Shown: positions 16,374 to 25,514, numbered from the stretch's first letter. The stretch: 64,000 nucleotides of DNA from Lysobacteraceae bacterium P (GCA_005503055.1 SCOX01000010.1:1-64000), one strand, 5' to 3'. Notes: a model not told the origin generated them from the sequence alone. Numbers and translations are program-made.

Positions 16374-19307
16374 TCAGAACATCGTGGACCACGTCGCCAT
16401 CGCGCCGGTCCACTGCTCGCCATCGCTGCGCCGGCTGTCGAGATCCAACCGCAAACTCGACGCCCGACCGATTCCCGCCGCCAGGCCCAGGCCGAACAAG
16501 CCGACGTCGCGGTCCAGCCCATCGGCCACGATGGGCGCCCATGCGTCCATCCCGGTGAAACGCGCCTGGATCTGCGTGCCGGATTGCGACAGCAAATGCT
16601 GCCATTCGACGCGGCCGGTAAGTTTCCACCGTGTCCAACCGCCCTCCCAGTGGTGGGTCCAGCGCGCGCCGGCCAGTGCCTGCAGCGCCGACATCGACGC
16701 ATCGTCCGACGCCAGGCCGAAGCCGGCCGCGCCTTGCTCGCTGAACGCATCGCGCTGCAACTGCAACGCCTGCGCACCGACGTAAGGTGTGAGACTGCTG
16801 CTGCCGATGCGCAGGTTCCGGCCGGTCTGCAGCGTCAATGCACCGTAGCGATGCGCGTAATCGCTCGACACGCGGTAGGCGTCGTCGCCCAGCAGCACTT
16901 CGCGTTGCAGCCAGCGCCGCATGTGGCCGAACCCTGCGCTGCCGAGCAAATACGCGTCCGCGCCCAAGTTCCATGACGCGTATAGCTGGCCGTCGACCTG
17001 ACGGTTACGCTCGCGGTCGAAACGCTGGGAGTGCCAGGCATCGCCACTGGATTCCGACAGCGACGCACCGACGAGGACGTCGGCGCTCCACGGTTGGTCG
17101 AATCCGAGCATCCAACCGTTGCTATCCAAGTCGAACGCCGACCACTGACGGATGCCGTCGAGCGACTGCGACCACGCACCCGCAGCGACACCCTGGCCGA
17201 GCGCATCGACGCGCGACTCGACCGCACCCCGGTTGCCATCGAGCGCCATCAACGCGAAGGCACCGTCGGCGTCGTGGAGTTCGCCGGAGAGGCTGTCGAG
17301 CGAACGCTCGACGGCGGCCGCGCTTGCGGCACCCTGCAGTTGCGCGGCCGCTGCGGAGAAATCCGTCGGCGACGGGGCGGCGGGGCTCGACAGGACAATG
17401 TCGTCCAGTAGTCCGAACGCCTGCTCGACTCGTTGCGCCGCACCGAAACTCGTAGGCGAGTACGCCACGCCCTGAACGCTGCGCGCATCGATACGCGCCA
17501 CGTCGAGCCACACGGTGTGTGCGTCGTAACCGATCGTCGCGTCGATCATGGGCGTCGAGTAGGCATTCGCGAACTGGCCCACGATGCCGCCTTCGCCGAC
17601 CAGGATCTCGGTGCGATTTCGCGCCACGTAGCCCGCTGCCAGGTCCGCGATATACAGATCGCCATCGATTTCGATCCTTCCCTTCACGCGCAGCGGATCG
17701 TTGCCGAGCGCGTTGACCATGAAGGTGCCGGATGGTTTGAGGAAGAGATTGCCCATCAGCAGGGTGTTCGCGTGCTCGCGGTTCACCAGGACGCCTTCGT
17801 TGGTGACGTCGCCCTCGACAAAGGTGTGGACTTCATCGCCCGACGACGAGTTGACCTGCATCACACCGCGATTCATCACCGGCGCGCGCACCGTCACCTG
17901 CCAGGCGTAAAGGTAGGCGCCGTCGTCGACCGTGATCGGGGCGGTCATGGTGCCGTTGATGGAGACGGTCAGGCCGGACTTGATGTGCATCGAGCCGGTG
18001 AACGTGTTGTTCCCCGAAATGTGCAGCGAGGCACTTTCAAGCGTGCCGGCTACGTCTTCGTCGCTTCCGACGATGACACTCGCCGGCCCGCTCATGTCGT
18101 TCCACCAGACCGAATGCGTGCCGGCGGGAATCACGACTTCGAAGTCGCCCCACAACAGCTTGGCCGGCCCGCGCATCGAACGGTCGAAATCGAGCAATCC
18201 CCAACCGAACGTCGCGTCCGCACCGTGCGCGCCCAGGTCCACGGCATTGCCCAACAGGATCTGCCGGATCTGGTTGGCGCTCATGTAGGGAAAGTTCTCC
18301 CTGAGCGAAGCGGCGGCACCCGCCACCTGCGCGGCAGCGAAAGCCGATCCGTTGACGGAGCGGATTGCGCTCGCGCTTCCCGAGGAGGCCGCCAGCGCAA
18401 GGTCCCCTGGGGCGACCATGCAGAAGCGCGCCGCGTCGCCGCAGGCATTGGCGTAAGGGGCAAGTCGCGTCGGAACAAGCGTGTCGAGCGCAGCCACCGT
18501 CAGCCAGCCGCTTTCGAGCACCGCCGCGTCGGCGCTGCGGCCGGGCAATGCAGCGATGGCAGATGGCTGGGGCCCTGCCAGGTCACCGGCGGCGAACACC
18601 ACCAGTCCGTCGTGGTCGACCACGAACGGGCGGTACGCCGCGACGTAGGCATCCGTCGTAGCCGCATCGCTCCACGGGGTGGTGCCCCAGGCATTGAGCA
18701 TGACATTCACGCCCTCGGACATCAGGTCGTCATGCATTGACCGCAGGCGCGATGGCGCTGCTTGCGCATCTGCAAGTACGGCGTTGCCCGATGCGTCAGG
18801 CACGAGGCGCGCCGACACGATGTTGGCCCCGTTGGCCAACGTGATGCCTGACGACAACGTGCCAGGCCGTTCCAGCAGAACCCTGGCCAGGTCCGTGCCC
18901 ACACCGACCTTGTCCGCGACACCGAGATCGTTCGAGACCGCGTCGACGTAGGTGAACTGCCGTACCGACCGACCGTCCAGTTCCGCTGCGTCGCCGCGCA
19001 CGCCCGTGGACACCACACCGATGACGCCGTCGGTCCCCATATCCGAGCCACCGAAGTGATTGATCACCCGCCAATGCGCGTAACGCTCCGTCACAACGGA
19101 ATGCGACGGCGGCACGGGTGTCGTCGGTGGAGTGGGCGTCGTTGGCGGTGCGGGTGTCGTCGGCGGGGTGGGCGCGCTCGGCGCCGGCGGAGGATCGCTG
19201 CGCACGTTGCCGCCGCCACCGCCACCACCGCAGCCCACCATCCCCATGATGCACAGGCCCAACATCACGCCGCGCGCCAAGGGCGCGCGTGTCGGCATAC
19301 GTTCCAT
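16374..19307 (-). CDS. Autotransporter lipoprotein with catalytically dead subtilisin-like passenger, 977 aa
   Basis: Start ATG 19307 with GGGGA upstream. Lipoprotein signal ending MVGC (Cys26), then a Gly run and a Pro/Thr linker (40-68). Residues about 75-400 align with the S8 passenger of the tandem paralogue at 19422-22325, but the triad is gone: Asp becomes S100 (GVVSTGV), His becomes V136 (GVGTDL), Ser becomes A322 (NGSAFAAAQVAG), and the oxyanion Asn becomes D242 (AAGDLA). A beta-helical stalk follows, and the last 270 residues or so form a translocating beta-barrel ending in Phe. The frame is intact, so it is a pseudoenzyme and not a pseudogene. It may act as a binding protein, a decoy or a partner of the active copy. 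It follows the active gene by 114 bp. Confidence 0.85.
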   Translation of the reverse strand: MERMPTRAPLARGVMLGLCIMGMVGCGGGGGGGNVRSDPPPAPSAPTPPTTPAPPTTPTPPTTPVPPSHSVVTERYAHWRVINHFGGSDMGTDGVIGVVSTGVRGDAAELDGRSVRQFTYVDAVSNDLGVADKVGVGTDLARVLLERPGTLSSGITLANGANIVSARLVPDASGNAVLADAQAAPSRLRSMHDDLMSEGVNVMLNAWGTTPWSDAATTDAYVAAYRPFVVDHDGLVVFAAGDLAGPQPSAIAALPGRSADAAVLESGWLTVAALDTLVPTRLAPYANACGDAARFCMVAPGDLALAASSGSASAIRSVNGSAFAAAQVAGAAASLRENFPYMSANQIRQILLGNAVDLGAHGADATFGWGLLDFDRSMRGPAKLLWGDFEVVIPAGTHSVWWNDMSGPASVIVGSDEDVAGTLESASLHISGNNTFTGSMHIKSGLTVSINGTMTAPITVDDGAYLYAWQVTVRAPVMNRGVMQVNSSSGDEVHTFVEGDVTNEGVLVNREHANTLLMGNLFLKPSGTFMVNALGNDPLRVKGRIEIDGDLYIADLAAGYVARNRTEILVGEGGIVGQFANAYSTPMIDATIGYDAHTVWLDVARIDARSVQGVAYSPTSFGAAQRVEQAFGLLDDIVLSSPAAPSPTDFSAAAAQLQGAASAAAVERSLDSLSGELHDADGAFALMALDGNRGAVESRVDALGQGVAAGAWSQSLDGIRQWSAFDLDSNGWMLGFDQPWSADVLVGASLSESSGDAWHSQRFDRERNRQVDGQLYASWNLGADAYLLGSAGFGHMRRWLQREVLLGDDAYRVSSDYAHRYGALTLQTGRNLRIGSSSLTPYVGAQALQLQRDAFSEQGAAGFGLASDDASMSALQALAGARWTHHWEGGWTRWKLTGRVEWQHLLSQSGTQIQARFTGMDAWAPIVADGLDRDVGLFGLGLAAGIGRASSLRLDLDSRRSDGEQWTGAMATWSTMF

Positions 19308-19382
19308 GTTTTCCCCTTTCTGGCGCCGCGCGCGCCGCCCCCCGGCGGCCCCGTCGCGCTGATCGCGATTCCATCACGATAG

Positions 19383-19409
19383 CCACGCCCGCGCATGTGC
19401 GGGGCGTGG
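19383..19409 (-). terminator. Hairpin between the two autotransporter genes
   Basis: CCACGCCCGCGCATGTGCGGGGCGTGG pairs as a near-perfect stem 13 bp after the stop of the upstream gene. No T-run, so it may attenuate rather than terminate. Confidence 0.4.
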
Positions 19410-19421
19410 CAGATCAGCGCC

Positions 19422-22325
19422 TCAGAACGCCGTTGACCAGTTGAGCATCGCCTGCGTCCAGGTATCGCTCTGGTCGCGGCGGGCGTCGAGGTCCAGGCTG
19501 AGGCGGCTTCCACCTCGCAGCCAGGTGCCCACGCCCAGGCCGAGCACGCCGACGTCGCGGTCGAGCGCGCCGCCGAGAATCGGCGACCACACGTCGAATG
19601 CCGTGAAGCGCGCTTCGATGTCGCCGCCGGATTGCGACAGCAGGCGCTGCCATTCCATGCGCCCGTGCAGGTCCCACGTCGATGCGCCCACGCTCCAGGC
19701 CGTCGTGTAGCGTGCGCCGAGCAATGCCTGGCTCACGCGCAGCGACGAATCCGAAGCGCTCAGGCCGAAGCCGAACGCGCCCTGCTCGTTGAAGCCGTCG
19801 CGCTCCAGTTGCAGGTTCTGCACGCCCACGTAAGGCGTGATGCGCCCGTTGCCGACACGTACCGGCAGGCCGGCCTGCACGCCGGCGCTGGCGTAGCGCT
19901 GCGCGTAGTCGGTGCCGATGCGGAACGCGTCCGCGCCCAGCAGCACATCGCGCCGGGTCCAGCGTTGCATGCGGCCCACGGCGAGGCTGCCCAGCAGATA
20001 ACCCTGGCCCAGGTCGTAGCTCGCATAGAACTGCGCCTCGATCTGGCGGTTGTGCTCGCGATCGAAACGTTGGTCGTGGTGCGCGTAGCCTTCGGTCTGC
20101 GCGAGCGCCGCGCCGAACGTCAGCGCGCCCATGCGGCGATCCTGGCCAGCCATCCAACCGTCGGACTGCATGTCGAAACGCGCCATCGCACGCTGCGAAT
20201 CGAGGTTGTCGAACCACGCACCGCCGGTCGGCGCGTCCTGCAACGCGTCGATGCGCGATTCCAGCGCGCGGCGGTTGCCTTCGATGGCCATCATCGCGAA
20301 AGCGGTGTCGGCACCGTGCAGCTCACCGGAAAGGCTCGACAGCGACTGTTCGGCCGCCGAAGCGGTCGGCGTTCCCTGGAACGCGGTTGCGCCGGCCAGC
20401 GCACCGGTGTCGACGTCGGCGCCGCTCATCAGGCTGTCGTCGATCTGGTCCATCGCGCCTTCCATGCGCGTGGCGCTCGACAGCGATGTCGGCGAAAGGC
20501 CGAGCGAGTTCGCCGTCGTCAGGACATCGGCGCGCGACAACTGCAGCCACACGCGATTGGTGTCGTAGCCGACGGTGCCGGTCACGAACTGCGACATCGA
20601 CACGCTGGCGAACTGTCCGATCACGCCGCCCTGCGCGTAGAGGAAGGGCTCCTGGTGCGGATTGTTCACGCTCGGCGTCGGCATGACGTAGTTCGGCGCG
20701 CGTCCGAGCACGGAGAGCTTGCCGCCGAGACGCGCGGTCGTGTCCACCGACACGTGCGCGCCGATTTCCAACTCGACGTTGGACGTCGGAGTGGCGAGGT
20801 CGAGCGAAGTGAAGCGGTAATCGGCGCCGAATTCGGTCGTGCCGCCGGACAGATAGAGGTTGCCGAGGTTCGTCACCTTGCCGGCGTTGAGTGGCGTGAC
20901 GTTGCTGTTGACCGGAACGCCGCCGCGCAGGAACAGCCGCGCGCCCGACATGACGCTCGCTCCGCCGGGGAGCGCACGCGTGACTTCCAGTTCGCCTGCC
21001 TCGACGACGGTGTTGCCGGTGTAGGTGTTGTCGCCGGTCAGCTTCAGGCTGCCGGTTCCGCGCTTGGTCAGACCGCCGGCGCCGCCGATGGCGTTCGACC
21101 ACGGCCGATTGGCGGTGCCCGAGACGTCGACCGTCGTCTGCCCCCAATCGAAACGCCCCGGTCCGTTGACCGCCTTGCCGACGTTGAGCAGGCCGTAGCC
21201 GAACACCATGTCCACACCCGGCGCGCCGAGGTCGGTGGCAGTGCCCAGCAGGGTCTGCCGGACCAGATCGTTGCTGAAATAAGGGAACGCCTGCCACACC
21301 ACGGCGGCGGCACCGGAAACCTGCGGCGCGGCGAACGAGGTGCCGGCGCCCTTCCAGTACGTCGGCGCCGTCGGCGTGTCCTTGGTGCCGGTACTCACGA
21401 CCGTGCCCGGTGCCGCGAGGCAGTAGCGCATGGCGACGCCGCAGGCGTTGGCGTAGATCGCGCCCTTGGAGTCGACGTCGAGCTGCTGCACATTCGACGG
21501 ATTGACCGCGGTGACCGCCAGCCAGCCGCGCTCGAGATCGGCCGCCGGCAGCGTCGCGTTCGGACCCGGCTGGCTGGGCAGCGCGCCCATGCTGTCGGGG
21601 TTCGGCCGCGCGTCGTTGCCGGTGGCGAACACCACCAGCCCGTTGTTGTTGTGGATGAAGGGACGGTACTCGGCGGCGATCGCGTCGGTCGTGTTGGGAT
21701 TGGTCCAGTACAGGCCGCCCCACGAGTTGTTCATGATGCGCACGCCGGCGCTTATGAGCTGCTGGTGCACCTGGACCAGGCCGAGTGCGCCGCCGACTTC
21801 ATTGCCCTGCCCGGTGCCATCGTCGTCGGGCTGCTTGTCGGAGAGGATGCGCGCCGATACCAGTTGCGCGCCGGGCGCGATGCCGCCCGGCCATGCGCCG
21901 AACGGCGTGCCGGCGGCGATCTGCGACACGGTCGTGCCATGGCCGATCACGTCATCCACGGCAGTGTTGTTGCCGTCCACGTAATTGACGTTGGCGAGCA
22001 CGCGCGGCGAGAGCGCGGGGTGGCTGCGCGTCACGCCGCTATCGACGATGCCGATGCGCTGTCCCGCGCCAGTGAAGCCGGCTTGGTGCGCGGCGGCGGT
22101 ATTGGTCAGTGCGATGTGCTGGCTGTAAGCCGGGTTCGGCGTGCTGACGACCGGAGTCGACGAGGGTGGCGGGTTCGGCGCCTGGGGCTGAGCGGGGGCG
22201 TACAGTGGCGCGTCGGAACGGACGTTTCCGCCTCCACCGCCGCCACATGCGGCCAAGCCGATGACTCCCGTGCACAGCAGTGCACTGCGCATCGCAGTGA
22301 CAAGTCCTTTTTCCAGATGTTGCAT
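19422..22325 (-). CDS. Subtilisin-like autotransporter lipoprotein protease, 967 aa
   Basis: Start ATG 22325 (MQHLEKGLVT) with GAGGAA upstream. Lipoprotein signal ending LAAC (Cys27), Gly and Pro-rich linker, then a peptidase S8 domain at about 70-400 with a full triad: D95 (GIVDSGV), H129 (GHGTTVSQIAAGT), S330 (GTSFAAPQVSGAA) and oxyanion N237 (ATGNDA). An autotransporter-associated repeat (LTKRGTGSLKLTGDNTYTG, about 410-430) and a C-terminal 12-strand barrel (about 700-967, ending in Phe) follow. Acylated S8 autotransporters such as NalP of Neisseria and SphB1 of Bordetella sit at the cell surface and process other exported proteins; a similar role is likely. It is divergent from a GNAT gene, and a dead paralogue follows downstream. 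Confidence 0.9.
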   Translation of the reverse strand: MQHLEKGLVTAMRSALLCTGVIGLAACGGGGGGNVRSDAPLYAPAQPQAPNPPPSSTPVVSTPNPAYSQHIALTNTAAAHQAGFTGAGQRIGIVDSGVTRSHPALSPRVLANVNYVDGNNTAVDDVIGHGTTVSQIAAGTPFGAWPGGIAPGAQLVSARILSDKQPDDDGTGQGNEVGGALGLVQVHQQLISAGVRIMNNSWGGLYWTNPNTTDAIAAEYRPFIHNNNGLVVFATGNDARPNPDSMGALPSQPGPNATLPAADLERGWLAVTAVNPSNVQQLDVDSKGAIYANACGVAMRYCLAAPGTVVSTGTKDTPTAPTYWKGAGTSFAAPQVSGAAAVVWQAFPYFSNDLVRQTLLGTATDLGAPGVDMVFGYGLLNVGKAVNGPGRFDWGQTTVDVSGTANRPWSNAIGGAGGLTKRGTGSLKLTGDNTYTGNTVVEAGELEVTRALPGGASVMSGARLFLRGGVPVNSNVTPLNAGKVTNLGNLYLSGGTTEFGADYRFTSLDLATPTSNVELEIGAHVSVDTTARLGGKLSVLGRAPNYVMPTPSVNNPHQEPFLYAQGGVIGQFASVSMSQFVTGTVGYDTNRVWLQLSRADVLTTANSLGLSPTSLSSATRMEGAMDQIDDSLMSGADVDTGALAGATAFQGTPTASAAEQSLSSLSGELHGADTAFAMMAIEGNRRALESRIDALQDAPTGGAWFDNLDSQRAMARFDMQSDGWMAGQDRRMGALTFGAALAQTEGYAHHDQRFDREHNRQIEAQFYASYDLGQGYLLGSLAVGRMQRWTRRDVLLGADAFRIGTDYAQRYASAGVQAGLPVRVGNGRITPYVGVQNLQLERDGFNEQGAFGFGLSASDSSLRVSQALLGARYTTAWSVGASTWDLHGRMEWQRLLSQSGGDIEARFTAFDVWSPILGGALDRDVGVLGLGVGTWLRGGSRLSLDLDARRDQSDTWTQAMLNWSTAF

Positions 22326-22441
22326 GGCTTCCTCGTTGATCGCGCCGCTCCCCAGCGGGCGTGGTCGGAGTATCGATCCAATCCGCCGCGCCCACAATCG
22401 ACGCCACGCCTTATCGCAACTCCCACGTGCCATCGACAACC

Positions 22442-23023
22442 GTGAACGTGACCGCTCCGCTGACACGCCCGCTCCGCAGTGACGATTGGCCGCTGATCGA
22501 AGCCCTGTTCGGCGCGCGCGGCGCCTGCGGCGGGTGCTGGTGCATGTGGTGGCGCGTGCCGATGGGCGGGCGCACGTGGGAGGCGGCAAAGGGTGCGCCG
22601 AACCGCGCGGCCTTCAAGGCGCTGGTCGAAAGCGGCGGGGCCTCGGGCGTGCTGGCCTTCGTCGAGGGCCAAGCGGTGGGGTGGTGCGCGACCGGGCCGC
22701 GCGGCGACTTTCCCCGCGTCGATCGCAGCAAGTCCCTCGTGCGCGCATGGCCGATCGGGACCTGGTCGCTGAACTGCCTTTACGTGCGTACCGGCTGGCG
22801 CGGTCGCGGGGTGTCCCGGGCGCTGGTCGCAGGCGCGGTGGCGTTGGCGCGGGACGCTGGCGCCCGGGAGATCGAGGCCTATCCGCAATCCTTGGATCCG
22901 GGCGAACGCCAGGCGGGGGCTTTCGTCTGGACCGGCGTGCCGGGTCTCTATGAACCCCTCGGCTTCCAGCGCCAGAGCCCGCCCGGCCGCGGTCACGCCC
23001 TTTACCTTCTGAAGCTCGGCTGA
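22442..23023 (+). CDS. GNAT-family N-acetyltransferase, 193 aa
   Basis: Acetyl-CoA-dependent acetyltransferase of unknown substrate. The start is uncertain: GTG at 22442 and 22448 both lie just before TAPLTRPLRSDDWP, the usual first strand of the fold; no clear ribosome site. The acetyl-CoA loop is in WRGRGVSRALVAGAVALARDAG (about 118-140), preceded by the strand LNCLYVRTG. Unusual features are CGGCWCMWW near residue 30 and the DPGERQAGAFVWTGVPGLYEPLGF C-terminal part, typical of a subgroup seen in many high-GC bacteria. It diverges from the active autotransporter protease and precedes the thiolase by 95 bp. Confidence 0.8.
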   Translation: MNVTAPLTRPLRSDDWPLIEALFGARGACGGCWCMWWRVPMGGRTWEAAKGAPNRAAFKALVESGGASGVLAFVEGQAVGWCATGPRGDFPRVDRSKSLVRAWPIGTWSLNCLYVRTGWRGRGVSRALVAGAVALARDAGAREIEAYPQSLDPGERQAGAFVWTGVPGLYEPLGFQRQSPPGRGHALYLLKLG

Positions 23024-23118
23024 GGCCGGGTTTGCCGCGCCGCAGCACGGCCCCGCATAATCGACGGGTTCCGGCCCGAGCCGGTCCGCTGTCCCGCTAG
23101 CCCTTTGCTGGAGTTTCC

Positions 23119-24294
23119 ATGAGCGACGTCGTCATCGTCGGTGCCAAGCGCACCGCCATCGGTTCCTTCCTTGGCCAGTTCACCGGTGTGCCGACCCCGG
23201 CGCTGGGCACGGCCGCCATCAAGGGCGCGCTCGAGCACGCCGGCGTCGCCGCCGACCAGGTCGACGAAGTCATCATGGGCTGCGTGCTGCCGGCCGGCCT
23301 CGGCCAGGCACCGGCACGCCAGGCCGCACTCGGCGCAGGCCTGCCGACCTCGGCCGGCTGCACCACGATCAACAAGGTCTGCGGCTCGGGCATGAAGTCG
23401 ATCATGCTCGCTCACGACCTGATCAAGGCCGGCTCGGCGAACGTGATCGTCGCCGGCGGCATGGAGTCGATGACCAACGCGCCGCACCTGCTCAACAACT
23501 CGCGCACCGGCATTCGCTACGGCAGCGCGGAGATGCTCGACCACATGGCGTGGGACGGCTTGACCAATCCTTACGACGGCAAGGCGATGGGCGTGTTCGG
23601 CGACATGGCGTGCGAGAAGTACGGCTTCGATCGCGAATCGCTCGATGCGTTCTCCACCGAAAGTGCGCGTCGCGCGCAGGCCGCACTGGCCAATGGTTCG
23701 TTCAAGGACGAAGTCGTGCCGGTGACGGTCAAGGGTCGCAAGGGCGAAGTGGTCGTCGACACCGACGAGGAGCCGGGCAAGATCGACCTGGCCAAGATCC
23801 CGACGCTGCGCGCGGCGTTCGGCAAGGACGGCGTGCTGACCGCCGCGTCCTCGTCCAAGATTTCCGATGGCGCGGCCGCCACGGTGCTGATGAGCGCCGA
23901 GGAAGCCGGCAAGCGCGGACTGACGCCGATCGCGCGCGTCGTCGCGCATGCCAGCCATGCGCAGGCGCCGGAATGGTTCACCACCGCGCCGGTGAAAGCG
24001 ATTTCAAACGTACTGGCCAAGGCCGGCTGGTCGGTCGAGGACGTTGACCTGTTTGAGGTCAATGAAGCGTTTGCCTGTGTGGCCATGGCGCCGATGAAGG
24101 ACCTGGGCATCCCTCACGAGAAGCTCAACGTCAACGGCGGCGCCTGTGCGCTGGGGCATCCCATCGGCGCCAGCGGTGCCCGTCTGGTGGTGACGCTGCT
24201 GCACGCGTTGCGTGCACGGGGCGTCAAGAAGGGCGTGGCGTCCCTGTGCATCGGGGGTGGCGAAGCTACCGCAGTCGCCATCGAACTGGTATAA
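23119..24294 (+). CDS. Acetyl-CoA C-acetyltransferase (thiolase), 391 aa
   Basis: Condenses two acetyl-CoA to acetoacetyl-CoA or cleaves it; in this setting it would finish leucine and ketone catabolism. Start ATG 23119 with GGAG 6 nt upstream. Active-site C88 in NKVCGSGMK, then NEAFA, GGACALGHPIGASGAR carrying the catalytic His, and the second Cys in LCIGGGEA near the C-terminus. Length is typical of the biosynthetic AtoB/PhaA type; substrate length cannot be set from sequence alone. It stands as a single gene. Confidence 0.9.
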   Translation: MSDVVIVGAKRTAIGSFLGQFTGVPTPALGTAAIKGALEHAGVAADQVDEVIMGCVLPAGLGQAPARQAALGAGLPTSAGCTTINKVCGSGMKSIMLAHDLIKAGSANVIVAGGMESMTNAPHLLNNSRTGIRYGSAEMLDHMAWDGLTNPYDGKAMGVFGDMACEKYGFDRESLDAFSTESARRAQAALANGSFKDEVVPVTVKGRKGEVVVDTDEEPGKIDLAKIPTLRAAFGKDGVLTAASSSKISDGAAATVLMSAEEAGKRGLTPIARVVAHASHAQAPEWFTTAPVKAISNVLAKAGWSVEDVDLFEVNEAFACVAMAPMKDLGIPHEKLNVNGGACALGHPIGASGARLVVTLLHALRARGVKKGVASLCIGGGEATAVAIELV

Positions 24295-24368
24295 GACGTT
24301 AAGAACGCATTACCTAAAAAAAACCGGTCAAGCCGCTTGACACGCGTCACCGGCTTGTCATCATGTTA

Positions 24369-24397
24369 TTGACGCGCAATTGCGCGTTGCCTAACTA
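24369..24397 (+). promoter_or_regulatory. Promoter of the first Ala-rich lipoprotein gene, with palindrome in the spacer
   Basis: TTGACG (24369-24374), 17-bp spacer, TAACTA (24392-24397), then the start codon 20 bp further on. The spacer contains the perfect palindrome ACGCGCAATTGCGCGT (24372-24387), a possible operator. Confidence 0.6.
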
Positions 24398-24416
24398 AAC
24401 GACGAGGATAAAAATC

Positions 24417-24785
24417 ATGACCTTCAACAAGGCGCTGATCGCCCTGGCTATGGTTGCCGCTCTGGCCGCCTGCTCGAACCAGAAGCAGGCTGACGAAGCC
24501 GCTGCTGACGCTTCCGCTGCTTCGACCGAAGCCGCTGCTGCCGCCACCGACGCCGCTGCTGCTGGCGACGCCGCTGCTGCCGACGCTGCCCAGGCCGCTG
24601 CCGACACCGCTGCCCAGGCTGCTGACGCTGCCGCCGCTTCGGCCGACGCCACCGCCGCTGCTGCTGCTCCGGCTGCTGCCGACGCTGCTGCCGACGCCGC
24701 TTCGCAGGCTGCCGACGCCGCCACCCAGGCTGCTGACGCTGCCACGCAGGCTGCCGACGCTGCCAAGGAAGAAGGCAAGAAGTAA
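24417..24785 (+). CDS. Alanine-zipper outer-membrane lipoprotein, 122 aa
   Basis: Start ATG 24417 with GAGG upstream. Lipoprotein signal ending LAAC (Cys19), then about 95 residues that are mostly Ala with Asp, Thr and Gln in a seven-residue pattern (ADAATQA repeated), ending KEEGKK. Such heptads make a long Ala-coil trimer like Lpp of E. coli or OprI of Pseudomonas, in which the C-terminal Lys is joined to peptidoglycan; the terminal Lys here would permit that. It is about 40 residues longer than Lpp when mature. A paralogue follows at 25120 with its own terminator. The strong promoter and codon-biased GCT/GCC runs suggest high expression. Confidence 0.75.
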   Translation: MTFNKALIALAMVAALAACSNQKQADEAAADASAASTEAAAAATDAAAAGDAAAADAAQAAADTAAQAADAAAASADATAAAAAPAAADAAADAASQAADAATQAADAATQAADAAKEEGKK

Positions 24786-24830
24786 TAACCTCGGGCAGGC
24801 GACTGCCTCAGGTCATTACCTCTCGAAGAA

Positions 24831-24856
24831 GCCGCCGGATTTCCGGCGGCTTTTTC
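24831..24856 (+). terminator. Terminator of the first Ala-rich lipoprotein gene
   Basis: GCCGCCGG-ATTT-CCGGCGGC followed by TTTTTC. A second hairpin (ACCTCGGGCAGGCGACTGCCTCAGGT) lies just after the stop at 24788-24813. Confidence 0.9.
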
Positions 24857-25119
24857 ATTTGCGCGACGGTTTGATTCGCGCCGCAAGAAACATTCGCGCC
24901 GGCCGGAATCGCGCCGCCCGCAGAGCCGCCCAACCGTGCGTTGCACAGCTTCAGCCGCGCATGCCCCGTCGTGCGGATGCCCTGCCCTCGATCGGACCGG
25001 TTTCGCCGGGATTCATCGCCGAGCCCCCAGGGTTGGCCGCCCGATGACTTTTCCTTCGCATTGACACTGTCATCGTCCGCCCCGGCTGGGAGCCAACCAC
25101 CTTCACTCGGAGAGAACCC

Positions 25120-25497
25120 ATGAACACCAAGCTCTACGTCGCCATTGCCATGACCGTCTCCGCGCTGGCCCTGTCGGGCTGCAACCGCGGTGACACGCAG
25201 AGCGAGGCCGCCGAAGCCGCGGCCGCCGCCGACAAGGCCGCCGACGCGACCGCCAACGCCGCGAGCGAAACCGCCGAGGCCGCGGCCGCCGCCACCGACG
25301 CCGCTGCCGAACGTGCCGGCGCTGCGATGGAAAACGCCGCCGATCGCACCAAGGAAGTCGCCGACGATGCAGCCGCCGGCGCGGCCGCCGCCACTGCCGA
25401 TGCGGCACAGGCCACGGCCGATGCCGCCAGCAAGGTCGCCGACAAGGCCGATGCGGCCGCGGAGAAGGCCGAGCAGCAAGCGGCTGAGCGCAAGTAA
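25120..25497 (+). CDS. Second alanine-zipper lipoprotein, 125 aa
   Basis: Paralogue of the gene at 24417. Start ATG 25120 with GGAGAG upstream. Lipobox LSGC (Cys21), then NRGDTQSEA and a long Ala/Asp/Glu/Lys helix with heptad spacing (AADKAADATANAASETAE), ending QQAAERK with a C-terminal Lys. More charged than its neighbour. The same Lpp/OprI-like role is likely: outer-membrane anchoring, possibly with covalent linkage to peptidoglycan. It has its own terminator, so the two are regulated separately. Confidence 0.72.
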   Translation: MNTKLYVAIAMTVSALALSGCNRGDTQSEAAEAAAAADKAADATANAASETAEAAAAATDAAAERAGAAMENAADRTKEVADDAAAGAAAATADAAQATADAASKVADKADAAAEKAEQQAAERK

Positions 25498-25514
25498 GCA
25501 GCACCAATCCGCAT

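Noticed and set aside
16374-19307. Pseudogene call for the dead autotransporter
   Set aside because: The frame, signal, stalk and barrel are intact; only catalytic residues are changed, which fits a pseudoenzyme better.
19632-22445. Long plus-strand open frame opposite the autotransporter protease
   Set aside because: Antisense to a fully motif-supported gene; composition is Arg/Ala/Gly/Val-rich with no ribosome site.
24858-25119. Small gene between the two Ala-rich lipoproteins
   Set aside because: Open frames lack a start with ribosome site and have Arg-rich, non-protein composition.
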